Under the pieces are notes generated by a model, which had not been told where the DNA came from, did no database searches, and saw only the letters and a list, made by a program, of their open reading frames with translations. The position numbers and the translations under genes were made by a program. Of a stretch of 51,417 nt of DNA, positions 37,154 to 51,402 are shown piece after piece (positions within the stretch are counted from its first letter, which is position 1; each line of letters starts with the position of its first letter). This DNA comes from Sphaerulina vaccinii (lineage: Eukaryota; Ascomycota; Dothideomycetes; Mycosphaerellales; Mycosphaerellaceae). The stretch spans positions 1-51,417 of the forward strand of contig JAKUDP010000020.1 in the NCBI GenBank assembly GCA_022570795.1, written 5' to 3'.

Positions 37154-37927
37154 ATGAATTTTTTTACAAACATTATAAGTCCTTTAGACCAATTTGAAGT
37201 AAGAAACTTACTGAGCTTAGATGCTCCTATTTTAGGTAATTTATCATTATCTTTAACAAATATCGGACTATACTTAACAATAGGTGGTTACCTTCTTTTT
37301 ATGATAAGTCTTCTATCAACTAATAACAATAAAGTAGTACCTAATGCTTGATCTATATCACAAGAATCCTTATATGCAACAGTACATAGTATAGTTGTTG
37401 GTCAAATTAATGCAAAAAGTGGACAAATATACTTTCCATTTATGTATGTTTTATTTATGTTTATATTAGTTAACAATTTAATAGGTATGGTACCTTACAG
37501 TTTTGCTAGTACTAGTCATTTTATTTTAACTTTTTCTCTTAGTTTTACAGTGGTACTAGGAGCAACTATCTTAGGACTAAGCAAACACGGACTTAAATTC
37601 TTTTCATTATTCGTACCAGCTGGGTGTCCTTTAGCTTTATTACCTCTGTTAGTTTTAATTGAATTTATTTCTTACTTAGCAAGAAACGTATCATTAGGAT
37701 TAAGACTTGCAGCAAATATATTATCAGGTCATATGCTTTTAAATATTCTTAGTGGGTTTACCTATAATATAATGACTTCAGGATTAATATTTTTCTTTTT
37801 AGGTTTATTTCCGTTAGCATTTATTATAGCCTTTTCTGGTCTAGAGTTAGGTATTGCGTTTATACAAGCTCAAGTATTTGTTGTATTGTCTTGTTCATAT
37901 ATTAAAGACGGATTAGATTTACATTAA
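37154..37927 (+). CDS. atp6: ATP synthase subunit 6, second copy
   Basis: Identical 257-residue frame to 2855-3628, intact with TGA as Trp. Confidence 0.96.
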
Positions 37928-38136
37928 ATATTATGATAATAATAAAAAATTATAATTTAATTAAAAAATTTTTTTTAGACATTATATTATTAAAACATCC
38001 TAATTAAACGTGATGTGTTTTTATAAATATAGCAGTACTTAGGTTATTAATAGGTTTATTGATATAATAGTTAATATTAAAAACAAAAAATCTAGTTTTA
38101 TAAGAAAAAATAGTAATTTAAATATATTTAATTTGA

Positions 38137-38333
38137 GTGATATATATTGCACAAGACAGTAAAGTCTGATACTTTCAATTAATATTGTTATTGTTTGATT
38201 TAAAGGTATGAACTTTGGTATTTAATAGAAAATATAAAAATATACGTGTTATTATGTATGTGAGAAAAAAAGCCAATATTGAGTATTATTTTAGTATTAT
38301 TTGCGATACCAGAAATCAGCTTACATATATCCA
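38137..38333 (+). ncRNA. rnpB: Mitochondrial RNase P RNA, second copy
   Basis: Same sequence as 3838-4034, including both P4 strands. Confidence 0.82.
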
Positions 38334-38381
38334 ACAAATTACTTTATAAAAAACCTAAAAGCTAAGTTAGCTAGTATAATA

Positions 38382-38401
38382 ATTATGTTCGAATCATAAT
38401 A
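38382..38401 (+). pseudogene. tRNA-Pro T-arm fragment, second copy
   Basis: Same as 4083-4102. Confidence 0.55.
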
Positions 38402-38592
38402 AAAAAATTTTTTTTATATCTATCATCTGTTAAATAAGTCTAATGACATATAGTCTTATGCTAAAGCAATATTATGTTTGCTTTATAAGGTTTTTACATC
38501 ATTATTATTTATTTATCTTAAACCTTAATAAAATTATTAATACCAACTATTCAAACGAAAGAAATCTTAGTTACAAAACATCAGATATATCA

Positions 38593-40602
38593 ATGTGATG
38601 AGAACGTTGATTTTTATCAAGTAATGCAAAAGATATTGGTACTTTATACCTAATATTTGCATTATTCTCGGGACTATTAGGTACAGCTTTTTCTGTCCTT
38701 ATTAGACTTGAATTATCTGGACCTGGTGTTCAGTATATAGCAGATAACCAGTTATACAATAGTATCATAACTGCACACGCTATACTTATGATATTTTTCA
38801 TGGTTATGCCTGCTTTAATCGGAGGTTTTGGTAACTTCTTACTACCATTATTAGTAGGAGGGCCAGATATGGCATTTCCTAGACTAAACAACATTAGTTT
38901 TTGATTACTTCCTCCAAGTTTAGTTTTATTTGTGTTTGCAAGTACAATTGAAAATGGAGCAGGAACAGGATGAACTTTATACCCACCATTGTCAGGTATA
39001 CAAAGTCACAGTGGGCCTAGTGTAGACCTAGCTATTTTTGCTTTACACTTATCTGGAGTAAGTAGTCTTTTAGGGGCTATGAATTTTATAACAACAATTT
39101 TAAATATGAGAAGCCCAGGTATAAGATTACATAAATTAGCTTTATTTGGTTGAGCAGTACTTGTAACAGCAGTCTTATTATTACTATCGTTACCTGTGTT
39201 AGCCGGAGGAATAACTATGGTATTAACTGACAGAAACTTTAACACATCTTTCTTTGAAGTAGCTGGTGGAGGAGATCCTATATTATATCAACACTTATTC
39301 TGATTTTTTGGTCACCCAGAAGTTTATATCTTAATTATACCAGGTTTTGGTATAATTAGTACAACTATATCTGCAAGTTCAAACAAAAGTGTGTTTGGAT
39401 ACTTAGGTATGGTATATGCTATGATGTCTATAGGTGTATTAGGGTTTGTGGTTTGAAGTCATCATATGTATAGTGTAGGATTAGACGTTGACACACGTGC
39501 GTACTTTACAGCCGCAACGTTAATTATAGCGGTGCCTACAGGAATTAAAATATTTAGTTGATTAGCAACTTGTTATGGTGGATCTTTAACTTTAACACCT
39601 TCTATGCTATTCGCTTTAGGGTTTGTGTTTATGTTTACTATTGGTGGGTTAAGTGGAGTGGTGTTGGCAAATGCCTCACTTGACATTGCATTTCATGACA
39701 CTTATTACGTTGTTGCCCATTTTCATTATGTTTTAAGTATGGGTGCAGTGTTTGCCTTATATAGTGCATGATATTTCTGAATACCAAAAATTTTAGGATT
39801 AAGCTACAACACAATGCTAGGAAAAGTGCATTTTTGAATACTATTCATAGGAGTTAATGTTACATTCTTTCCTCAGCACTTTTTAGGATTACAGGGTATG
39901 CCAAGAAGAATTAGTGATTACCCAGATGCATTTGCAGGATGAAACTTAATCAGTAGTTTCGGTTCAATAATATCTGTAGTAGCAACTTGATTATTCTTAA
40001 ACATAGTTTATGTTCAACTAGTTTATGGTGAAAGTGTATCAAGATATCCATGAGCTACACCACAGTTCTACACGGATTTCTTACAACATTTACTTAACAG
40101 AGCGTATAGTAGTTTAGAGTGATGTTTAAATAGCCCACCTAAACCTCATGCGTTTGCTAGCTTACCATTACAATCGGTTTTAGATATAGCGGCCGATTTA
40201 ATACGTTGAGAAACTGTGTTTGCAAGTCTTACACAAGAAAACATTATCTCATGTGCAACTACTATAGTTAATGGTATAGTTTATTTATCACAGAGTATTA
40301 ACGTTATTAATGTTGATCACTTGATGTCAGCTATCGCTAATGGGAGTGTGGAACTGATAGGTAATGTAACAAATAAACAAGTCTTTAGTTGTTTAGTTAA
40401 TACTATGACGGATCACTTATCATTACCTAAAACTCAACTACTTGTAAGAGGGATTTTAGAATGAGGTAATGCTGTTGTATGATCTTCTCATAACGGTTAT
40501 GTTGATTACAAATTCCTTATTCCCATGTTACATAACATACCAGAGCATGTAGCAGACCAATTAGGTACTATGTTATTAACAGGTGTAAATATTGCTCCAT
40601 AG
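38593..40602 (+). CDS. cox1: Cytochrome c oxidase subunit 1 with foreign tail, second copy
   Basis: Same 669-residue frame as 4294-6303, including the 141-residue foreign C-terminal extension. Confidence 0.95.
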
Positions 40603-40620
40603 TTTATAATAAAAAAATTC

Positions 40621-41054
40621 TATTCATAGGAGTTAACGTTACATTTTTTCCTCAGCACTTTTTAGGATTACAGGGTATGCCAAGAATAATTAGTGATTAC
40701 CCAGATGCATTTGCAGGATGAAACTTAATCAGTAGTTTCGGTTCAATAATATCTGTAGTGGCAACTTGATTATTCTTAAACATAGTTTATGTTCAGCTAG
40801 TTTATGATGAAAGTGTATCAAGATATCCGTGAGCTAGATCGCAGTTCTACACGAATTTCTTACAACATTCACTTACCAGAGCGTATACTAATTTAGAGTA
40901 ATGTTTAAATAGCTTACCTAAACCTCATGAATTTTTTTAATAGCCCACCTAAACCTCATGCATTTTTTTAATAGCCCACCTAAACCTCATGCATTTTTTT
41001 ACTAGTCCACCTAAACCTCATGCATTTGCTAGCTTACCTCTACAAAGTATATAA
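40621..41054 (+). pseudogene. Displaced cox1 3' end, second copy
   Basis: As 6322-6786 but 31 bp shorter, because one AGCTTACCTAAACCTCATGA unit is missing from the tandem array near 40910-41010. Confidence 0.85.
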
Positions 41055-41130
41055 CTTTTTGGTCTTATTTATGTAGGGCTTAATTGTATATAATTGTAGG
41101 GTATAAAAGTATAAAAGTAAAAAAAAAAAA

Positions 41131-41400
41131 ATGAACTTATCGTTGATCTTATTTTTAACCGGAATATTTGGTTTTGTTTTAAACAGAAAAAATATTATAT
41201 TAATGCTCATTTCAATTGAAATTATGTTACTAGCTATAACATTTTTAATACTTGTTACTTCGCTTAACTTTGACGACATATTAGGTCAAATATACGCAAT
41301 ATATATAATTGCAATTGCTGGAGCAGAATCTGCAATTGGATTAGGTATATTAGTTGCCTTCTATAGATTAAGAGGAAGTGTAGCTATAGAGTTTAAATAA
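41131..41400 (+). CDS. nad4L: NADH dehydrogenase subunit 4L, second copy
   Basis: Identical 89-residue frame to 6863-7132. Confidence 0.96.
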   Translation: MNLSLILFLTGIFGFVLNRKNIILMLISIEIMLLAITFLILVTSLNFDDILGQIYAIYIIAIAGAESAIGLGILVAFYRLRGSVAIEFK

Positions 41401-43395
41401 ATGTATTTAACGTTAATAACATTGCCTTTATTAGGTTCGATAATTTCTGGGTTTTTTGGTAGAAAAGTTGGTGTAACAGGATCTCATATAATTTCATGTA
41501 CATGTGTTATAATTACTACTCTACTTTCTATAATTAGTTTTTTTGAAGTTGGTATTAATAATATACCGGTGTATATAGATTTATTCAGATGAATAGATTC
41601 AGAATCTCTTAATGTATCATGAGGTTTTATTTTTGACTCTCTTACGGTATCAATGTTAATACCTGTATTGATAGTTTCTTCATTAGTACACATATATTCC
41701 ATTGGGTATATGAGTCATGATCCACATAACCAAAGATTCTTTAGTTATTTAAGTTTATTTACTTTTATGATGATTATACTTGTAACATCAAATAATTTTT
41801 TATTGATGTTTGTAGGATGAGAAGGAGTGGGTGTATGTTCTTACTTACTTGTAAGTTTTTGATTTACAAGAATAGCAGCAAACCAAAGTTCAATATCTGC
41901 ATTTCTAACAAATAGAGTTGGAGATTGTTTTTTAACAATTGGTATGTTTGCTATATTATGATCTTTTGGGAACATAGATTACTCAACTGTGTTTTCCATA
42001 GCTCCATTGATGACAGACAATCTTATAACTATCATAGGAATATGTTTATTAATAGGTGCAATGGCCAAAAGTTCACAGATAGGACTGCATGTATGATTAC
42101 CAATGGCGATGGAAGGACCTACTCCTGTATCAGCATTAATACACGCAGCAACTATGGTTACTGCTGGAGTTTATTTATTAATGCGTAGTTCTCCTCTTAT
42201 AGAATACAGTAATACTGTTTTATTACTATGTTTATGAATTGGTGCTATTACAACCGTGTTTAGTTCTCTTATAGGATTATTTCAACAAGATATTAAAAAG
42301 GTTATAGCTTATTCAACAATGAGTCAATTAGGAATGATGGTAATAGCAATAGGACTGTCGTCATATAATATTGCGTTATTTCATTTAGTTAATCATGCTT
42401 TTTATAAAGCACTATTATTTCTAGGAGCTGGTGCTGTAATTCATGCTGTGTCTGATAATCAAGATTTTAGAAAATATGGAGGATTGAAAGCTTTTCTTCC
42501 TTTAACATACTCAGTTATGTTAATAGCTTCATTAAGTTTAGTCGCATTTCCTTTTATGACTGGTTTTTATTCTAAAGATTTTATACTAGAATCCGCATAT
42601 GGTCAATTTTATTTTTCTAGTACAGTTGTATATTTTATATCTACAATAGGTGCTATGTTTACTACACTTTACTCTGTTAAAGTTTTATACTTAACTTTCT
42701 TAACTAATCCTAACGGACCTTTAGTAAATTATAAACATGCCCATGAAGGCGATATATTCATGAGTATGCCTTTAATGATTTTAGCTGTATTCTCTATTTT
42801 CTTTGGTTATATAACTAAAGATATATTTATAGGACTTGGATGTAATTTTTTTTCTGATAATAGTTTATTTATTCATCCTAGTCATGAAATTATGTTAGAC
42901 ACTGAATTTGCTGTACCTACTATATTTAAAATTTTACCTTTAATATTCACATTAACCTTAAGTGCGTTATCTATTGTATTATCGGAATTTACACCAAAAG
43001 TGTTAATAAATTTCAAATCATCTAGATTAGGTTATAACATATTCAGTTTTTTTAACCAACGTTTTTTAATTGAAATGTTCTATAATAAGTATATAACAGA
43101 CTTTGTATTAAAGTTAGGAGGACAAACAACTAAAGTACTTGATAAAGGTTCTATAGAATTAGTTGGACCTTATGGTTTAGAAAAAGGATTAATTGCTTTA
43201 AGTAAAAACATATCTAAATTAGATACAGGAGTTATTACATCATATGCGTTATATATACTTGTAAGTCTTACTTCCTATATGGTATTGCCTTACGTATATA
43301 CAATGGACAATAGTCTGTTAATATTAATGGTAATAGCATTATTATCAATAATAAAAAAAAATAACTTTAATATAAATTATAATTTAGACTATTAA
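41401..43395 (+). CDS. nad5: NADH dehydrogenase subunit 5, second copy
   Basis: Identical 664-residue frame to 7133-9127. Confidence 0.96.
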
Positions 43396-43837
43396 ACATT
43401 CATGTTGTTTTTTTTTTTTATCAATTATTATGTGTAATTTGGTAAATAACTTCCTATTTATTTGTATAATAGTTAAAAATAACCATTTAGTAAAGCTTAG
43501 ATTTACCACAATTAATATTTATTTTAATTACAAAATTTTATTGATTAGTTTTACCATTCTAAGGTTATAATAGATTATGTTATTAAAAATCAATTCAATA
43601 TAGCATATAAAATCATTATTTATAACTAGGGCAATAATTGTTAACCTAAAATAGTAATGAAAAAAAAGTTATATTATAATTTAAACCTTACCATGTTATT
43701 AAATTGCCTTAAAGCTACATGTCATTTACTATAAAATTATTTAACATACTTAATAATAATTTAGTAGCTCACTTTCTGGTTATATTAAATTTAACTCTAT
43801 AGCATAAAAATAATACAGAGATTTATAAAAAAAAAAT

Positions 43838-45007
43838 ATGAGAATTTTAAAAAGTCACCCTTTATTTAGTTTAATTAACGGTTATTTAGTTGATTCACCT
43901 CAACCTTCAAATATAAGTTACTTATGAAACTTTGGTTCATTATTAGGATTTTGTCTTGTAATACAAATTGTTACAGGTGTTACTTTAGCTATGCATTACA
44001 ACCCTAGTGTTTTAGAAGCATTTAATTCAGTAGAACATATTATGAGAGATGTAAATAACGGATGACTTATACGTTATTTACATTCAAACACTGCTTCAGC
44101 ATTCTTCTTTTTAGTGTACTTACACGTTGGAAGAGGGTTATACTACGGTTCTTATAAAGCACCTAGAACATTAGTATGAACTATAGGTACTATTATATTA
44201 GTATTAATGATGGCTACTGCCTTTTTAGGATATGTTTTACCTTACGGTCAAATGTCTTTATGAGGTGCTACAGTTATCACTAATTTAATGAGTGCAATAC
44301 CATGAGTAGGACAAGATATAGTTGAATTTATTTGAGGTGGATTTTCTGTTAATAACGCAACATTAAATAGATTTTTTGCGTTACATTTTGTTTTACCTTT
44401 CGTATTAGCTGCATTAGCTTTAATGCACTTGATTGCATTACACGATAGTGCTGGTTCAGGTAACCCTTTAGGAGTTTCTGGTAATTATGACAGACTTCCT
44501 TTTGCTCCTTACTTTATATTTAAAGATTTAATAACTATCTTTTTATTTATTGTAGTATTATCAGTGTTTGTTTTCTTTATGCCTAATGTTTTAGGTGATA
44601 GTGAAAATTACGTTATGGCAAACCCAATGCAAACACCTCCTGCTATAGTTCCTGAGTGATATTTATTACCTTTCTATGCTATACTAAGATCTATACCTAA
44701 CAAATTATTAGGTGTTATCGCTATGTTTTCCGCAATATTAATAATACTAACTATGCCTTTTACAGATTTAGGTAGAAGCAGAGGATTACAATTTAGACCG
44801 TTAAGTAAAATAGCATTTTATGTTTTTGTGGCGAATTTTTTAGTGTTAATGCAACTAGGAGCTAAACATGTTGAATCTCCGTTTATAGAATTTGGTCAAA
44901 TAAGTACTGTTTTATATTTCTCACACTTTCTAATTATAGTTCCTTTAGTAAGTTTATTAGAAAATAGTCTAATAGAATTACATCTTAACAGTAACGTAAA
45001 AAAGTAG
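43838..45007 (+). CDS. cob: Apocytochrome b, second copy
   Basis: Identical 389-residue frame to 9570-10739. The spacer 43396-43837 in front is as 9128-9569. Confidence 0.96.
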
Positions 45008-45203
45008 AATTTTTATAATAAAAAAAAACGTAAAAGCAAAAATACATCATATTATATAAAGTTACCTGGGATTTGTTGTTATTATTCTAATTTAATTGTT
45101 TTATTATTTATTATTTATTATTTTTTTTGTATCATATATAACAGTTCTATTATTATACTTCTAGTACTATTAGTATTAAGGTTATCTTATTTACTCTTAT
45201 TAC

Positions 45204-45274
45204 AGCCTTTAATATGAATTGAACATATATCAGAATATTAACAGTATTCCGCTCTACCGTTGAGCTATAAAGGC
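45204..45274 (-). tRNA. trnN: tRNA-Asn (GTT), second copy
   Basis: Identical to 10936-11006. The spacer 45275-45630 that follows is as 11007-11362, without recognised features. Confidence 0.92.
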
Positions 45275-45630
45275 TTTTTATTTTATAATATGTTTCGATA
45301 AAATTTATTATTAAATTACAACTTTACAACAAAACTACTACTAATTTAATTAACATAATTAATTGTAAGTTAAATGAACTAAATAATAATACAATCTGTT
45401 TGGTTTATTATCACATTAATAATTTATTATATTATAACAATAAATGTAATAAATTATAAGACAAAAATTTAATCTACAAAAAAAAAAGATAATACTAGAT
45501 AAACTTCAGCTTGTATATAAAAAACATCTAGTTTTATACGAATGTAAATTTATAAAATAAAACGGTTAATTACTGTACGCTGTTAAAATAAAGTATTTAT
45601 TATAATTATAATTACTAATTTTGTATTAAA

Positions 45631-46002
45631 TTATTTAGCGTAATATATTTGTCTACTTTCAATAGATAGTGCATTTTTACCTAATTCAAATACAAAACCT
45701 AAAGTTAAAACTAAAAAAAATATTAACATAACTATTAAACCAAATATACCGTTAACGTATGCACTTACTACATAAGGGTATACCAGTAATATTTCTAAAT
45801 CAAACAATAAAAATAATAAAGCAAATATAAAGAATGAAATACTAAATTCACTTCTATTTTGACCCAGGAATGAGTGAAATCCACATTCAAAAGCACTATC
45901 TTTTTCATCATATGGGTTATGCGGAGCAAAAACTAAATTCAATCCCAATAATACTATAGCTAGTATAGGTATAAAAATAAAAAAAAATGTCTGGCTTGTC
46001 AT
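45631..46002 (-). CDS. nad3: NADH dehydrogenase subunit 3, second copy
   Basis: Identical 123-residue frame to 11363-11734. Confidence 0.96.
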   Translation of the reverse strand: MTSQTFFFIFIPILAIVLLGLNLVFAPHNPYDEKDSAFECGFHSFLGQNRSEFSISFFIFALLFLLFDLEILLVYPYVVSAYVNGIFGLIVMLIFFLVLTLGFVFELGKNALSIESRQIYYAK

Positions 46003-47718
46003 TTACGCATTAAATAACATTAAAGTTAGTATACTTACTATGCTGAATCATTGTTCAGGTATATATATAAATAATAGTAATAATAATGTTATTATAGATA
46101 TACTTGAACTTAAAGAGCTACTAATTGTAACATTTTGAGGTCCAGCTGTTAATCTTATAGAGTTTTGTATTGATTTTGAACTAGTTGACTGTAAAGTGTT
46201 TTTTGTGTTATAAACAGCAACATTAATATTTTCAACTTTAGGATTTACTATGTAATCATTTTTAAAGAAAAAAATTTGTTTTATTAGGTTTAGATAATAT
46301 CCTGCACCAACTACACTAGTAAGTATTGCAACTAATGCCATAAATATGTATCCACTGTCTATAGCAGCACTTAATATCATTTGTTTAGCAAAAAATCCTA
46401 TTATAGGTGGTATACCAACAAATGAAAATAATGTTATTGCTAAGCTTATCGCTATGAATGGGTTTATATAAAAATATCCTTTTATTTGGCTAATTAATTG
46501 CACAGGAGAATAATTGTCTGCTGCTATAGTTAAATCATTTTTAGAATTATCATTATTATAAACATATAAGTATAATGTATATCCTATAGTAAGCAATATT
46601 ATAAAAGCATTCAAGTTTGAAAGACTATACTGTAATATATAAAATATGTAAGATTGAATAGATTCAGTAGAGTTTATAGTTAAAGCTAGAAGAATAAAAC
46701 CTACATGACTAATAGTACTGTATGCAAAAAGTCTTTTTATTCTTGATTGTGTTAAACCTAAAACAGAACCTATTACTAAAGAAAATAAGCTACTTAATAC
46801 TAGTATGTTTTTTCAGTTGAATGAAAAAAAATCATAATTAGTGTAATAAACTATTTCTAAGAAAAAAGCAAAAATAGATATTTTTGCTATTATAGCTACA
46901 TATGTAGTTACTATAGTAGGTATTCCGTCATATACATCTGGAGATCAAAAATGAAAAGGAGCCGCACTAACTTTAAATAAAAACCCGGTAAACATTATTA
47001 TTAATGACAAGTTAAAGTAGTAAGGTTGATACATATACATAATAACAGAATAATTTTTTATTTCACTAATATTAGCTATTACATATATATTATCAAGGTT
47101 TGTAGTTCCTGAGTTTATGTATAGCAAAGCTGATCCGAACAATATGAAACAAGATGATAACCCACCTAGTAAAAAATAAGTTAACCCGCTAGCTGTTGAT
47201 GATTCAGAATCTCTGTATAAAGTAGATAATATATACAAACCGTAACTTTGTAGTTCAATTGCAAGAAAAATAGATATTAGATCAGCAGTACTTATTAAGA
47301 ATACTGCTCCACAAATTATAAACACGATTATTAAACTGTACTCTATTATTCTAAATTGTTCACCGTTTTTGTTAGAAATTACATTTTTATTATAGGATAG
47401 TTTTTTAGATAAAAGACTAGAAATTGACGATAGCTCTTTAATGTATATTTTTCTAGGATAAAAGGCAGTTAGAGTTAATATAACTGCACTAATCAAAAAT
47501 ATAAATATATTAAATGTTTGTGTAAAGGTACTAACGTTAAATAGACCTCCGTATATTCCTATACCTTTTTCTAAAGGTCTTATATATAAGTTAGTGTATG
47601 CTAAAAAACTTGTTAAAAGTAAACCAATTATAACTATTCTAGAAAACAAGATAGATTTGTCACGTCTTAGAGTTACGGCATTTGAAAATAATAATAAAAC
47701 TAATAAAGATATTAACAT
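46003..47718 (-). CDS. nad2: NADH dehydrogenase subunit 2, second copy
   Basis: Identical 571-residue frame to 11735-13450, abutting nad3. Confidence 0.95.
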
Positions 47719-47883
47719 TTTTTTGTTATTTATAATAAAGGTAATAAATATGTTTCTTGAACAAGTATATTAATAAACATTTAAATACACTACACTTATA
47801 TAATATTAGCGATAAAAAAAAATTAAGTTATATTAATTTTTTCTTTTATTATGAAATAAAAAAAAAAATAATGTGATAAAAAG

Positions 47884-47954
47884 TACCCACTTACTTAATG
47901 GTAGAGTAAGATATTCCTAATATCTCAGTCTAAGTTCGAATCTTAGGTCGGTAA
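47884..47954 (+). tRNA. trnR: tRNA-Arg (CCT), second copy
   Basis: Identical to 13616-13686. Confidence 0.85.
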
Positions 47955-48174
47955 TCTTTTCTTCCTATGGAGAAAAAAAAATATTTTTTTTTATTAATAA
48001 TAAGTATATTATTGTATTTTTATATGTTTATATATTTTACCACTAAATTTTATTTAATTATATGTTACTTTTTTCAAAATATGTATGTAGAGTTAATTAA
48101 TCTTACTCATTAAGATTGATTTTATATATAATAATATAAAAATTAGATAGGTTTATTTTCATAAAAATATTATT

Positions 48175-49236
48175 ATGTTATATTCACCTACAGTTATTTC
48201 TATTATTGAAGTTATAATAGTTACTGTGCCTGTTTTATTAACAGTTGCATTTGTTACAGTGGCTGAAAGAAAAACAATGGCAAGTATGCAAAGAAGACTT
48301 GGTCCTAACGTAGTAGGGTATTATGGTTTACTGCAAGCATTTGCAGATGCCCTTAAACTTATTCTAAAAGAATATGTTTCACCTACACAAGCAAATTTAG
48401 TTTTATTTTTTCTTGGGCCAGTTATAACTCTAATATTTTCTTTATTGGGGTACGCTGTTGTGCCTTATGGTCCAGGTTTAGCCTTATGAGATTTTAATTT
48501 AGGTATATTATATATGTTGGCTGTTTCGTCATTAGCTACTTATGGTATATTATTGGCTGGTTGATCTGCAAATTCTAAATATGCTTTTTTAGGTTCACTT
48601 AGAAGTACAGCACAATTGATAAGTTATGAACTTATATTAAGTTCGGCTATATTGCTTGTAGTTTTACTAACAGGTAGTTTAAATCTAACTGTTAATATAG
48701 AAGCTCAAAGAGCAATATGATTTATAATGCCTTTGTTTCCCATATTTATTATATTCTTTATAGGTTCTGTCGCAGAAACTAACAGAGCTCCTTTTGATTT
48801 AGCTGAAGCAGAATCTGAATTAGTTAGTGGTTTTATGACAGAACACGCTGCAGTTATATTTGTTTTCTTTTTCTTAGCAGAATATGGTAGCATTGTTCTT
48901 ATATGTATTTTAAATACTATGTTGTTTTTAGGAGGATATTTACTAGATTTTTCGTTTTTATTATTCATATTACAACAGTTAGGATATGAAGCTATTGAAA
49001 TGTTTGATAGCCCCTTAATTGAAGGTATGTTATATGGTTTAACTATGGGTATTAAATCTTGTATAATGATATTTATATTTATATGAGTTAGAGCTTCATT
49101 TCCTAGAATACGTTATGACCAATTAATGTCTTTTTCTTGAACTATATTGTTACCTATTGTTATAGCCTTTATAGTATTAATGCCTTGTATTGTTTATAGT
49201 TTTGAGATTATACCTAATAATATAAATTTATTATAA
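48175..49236 (+). CDS. nad1: NADH dehydrogenase subunit 1, second copy
   Basis: Identical 353-residue frame to 13907-14968. Confidence 0.96.
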
Positions 49237-49239
49237 TAA

Positions 49240-49488
49240 TTACTTATTATAATAAAAAAAAGGCAAAAATATTGGCAAAAGTATCATCACATATCTGGCT
49301 GTGTCGTGCTCCAGAGCACTTCGGTGGAGGCCTTCCTTTGAAATGGTAAAGGCTTCCACAAGACTGAGGATAATCGTAGAATCTTTTGTTTTTCTGCCCA
49401 GCTTCTTTGCAACAAACCATGCCAAAGCAATAGTTTCTGGCTTGTACTCCTGGGTTGAAATTATGCTTTGATTTGATGTATAAGACAT
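49240..49488 (-). pseudogene. Truncated nuclease-like paralogue, second copy
   Basis: Same as 14972-15220. Confidence 0.72.
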
Positions 49489-49567
49489 GGTCTTGTTGAT
49501 AATTGATAGGTTGTTTGGTGAGGTAATCGAGGTTGATTTAGGCGTAATTGGGTGTGTTTAGGTTTGG

Positions 49568-50384
49568 TTAATCTAGTGTAAAACTTGATTCATATGATAC
49601 AATCCTTCTCTTCTTAGAGTGCCCTTCTCCATAACCATTCTTGTTAGGGTTTCCTCCAGATACCTGAGCAGTTGGCGCCAATGCTTCCACCAATTTCTTT
49701 GTTTCCTTAACTTCATTTTTCATCTTTTCCTCAGATCTCTCAACAATCGATATCAATGCTCTGACCAGTTTCTTTGTTTCCACAGCTTCATCTTTCATTT
49801 TCTCCATCGCCCTTCTCATTTCCTTCATATGATTATTGAGTTGCATCATCGCTGTGTAATCAGAGCCTTGCTGTATACTTATCAAATAGCGCATTACAGC
49901 CTCTTGATGTTCCGTCATAGATTGCTCCATCTGAACTTGATTCTCCGCAACAGTAGTTACGTCCAAGGCAATATCAGAAGTATTGTTGATCAGTCCATCA
50001 AGGCGGATGAATATATCGTCAATCCAACCTTTTAAACCAGTAAAGAATGTGATGAGGCCAGCAATCAAATCATTCCGAAATGCTTTGATAAGGTCGTTGG
50101 TGGTAGGATCGTTGGTGGTATAGTAGTTTATGTTTATTGGGTAAGAGTCGTTGAAAGAAGGCGTAGAGTTGGTGGGCAAAGGCGTAGAGTCCGTGGGGAA
50201 AAGCGTAGAAGGAGGATCGTTAGGAATATACCCTGATGTAAGGTTGTAGGGATAAGGTGGTTCATGAGGTAATTCTGAAAAATGTCAGTTAAAGCAAAAG
50301 CCACAGAGAAAACTTGTTACCTGTTGAACAGCTTGTTTCTGGTAACTCAACCATCATTGGCTGGAAATCTTGGCTTGCAGACAT
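49568..50384 (-). CDS. Two-exon coiled-coil gene, second copy
   Basis: Same as 15300-16116; exons at 50384-50321 and 50274-49568, with the 46-nt GT-AG intron at 50320-50275. Confidence 0.7.
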
Positions 50385-50543
50385 GATTCTTGAAAAAGGT
50401 GCTTGTGGCTGGAAAGACCTGGTTTGGTTGGTGCAGTTGAAATTCGGTTTGGCTCGGTTCGGTTCGTTCGTAATCGGGATGAAAAAAAGAAAGTTTGTAC
50501 CAGAAAAGTTTAAAGCATATATCTAAAGTTTAAGCACTGACCA

Positions 50544-51218
50544 CCGCACTTCACACCGATTCTCGGTGAAATCTCCGAGACATGTTTCACCGAGAGCATG
50601 GTTTAGTTTGTTTCACCGAGACATTTCCTCTTGCCTTATCTCCCTTGCTGCCTAAAAATTAATATAAATTGCATAATTGCTTTGAAATCAAGGCTGTTGC
50701 CTAAATTAAACGAGGCATTTTACGTCATGTGTTTAAGATTTAATTTTGCTGCCTGGTAAAAGTGGAGAACATTTTGTCATTGCGCGATTTATTTACTTTT
50801 CGTCTTGTAGATTTGTTGCGTCATTGAGGGATTTTAGCTTTTTGATTTGAAATCGAAGTTGTTGCCTAGATAAGACAAGGGATTTTACGTCATACCCTTT
50901 TAAACCAAGGATGCTGCCTAATAACAAATGCTGCTGCCTAGAAACAAGGTATATAAATGACGTAATCTGTTTTGATTTATACTTTGTTGCCTGATAAAAG
51001 TGGATAGTATTACGCTTTATGAAATTTATATTCTTTTTCCTGTTATAAGATTACATCATTGTTCGGAGTAATCCCCGAATATTAAGTCATTGCGCGATTT
51101 ACTTAATCTTGCTGCCTAACAAAAGTGGAGAACATTGTGTCATTGCGCGATTTATTGCATATTTCTTATCAGAAGGTTACATCATTGTTCGGACTAATCC
51201 CCGATTATCTTGTGTGAG
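50544..51218. promoter_or_regulatory. Bidirectional promoter-like region, second copy
   Basis: Same repeated motifs as 16276-16950. Confidence 0.5.
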
Positions 51219-51402
51219 TCATAGTGGTCAGTGCTTAAACTTTAGATATATATTTTACACTTTTCTGGTACAAACTTTCTTTTTTTCATCCCGATTCCGC
51301 ACCAACGAACCGAACCGAACCAAACCAAAACACACTCAATTACGCCTAAATCAATCACGATTACCTCACCAAACAACCCTATCCACTTTAAACAACGAGA
51401 CT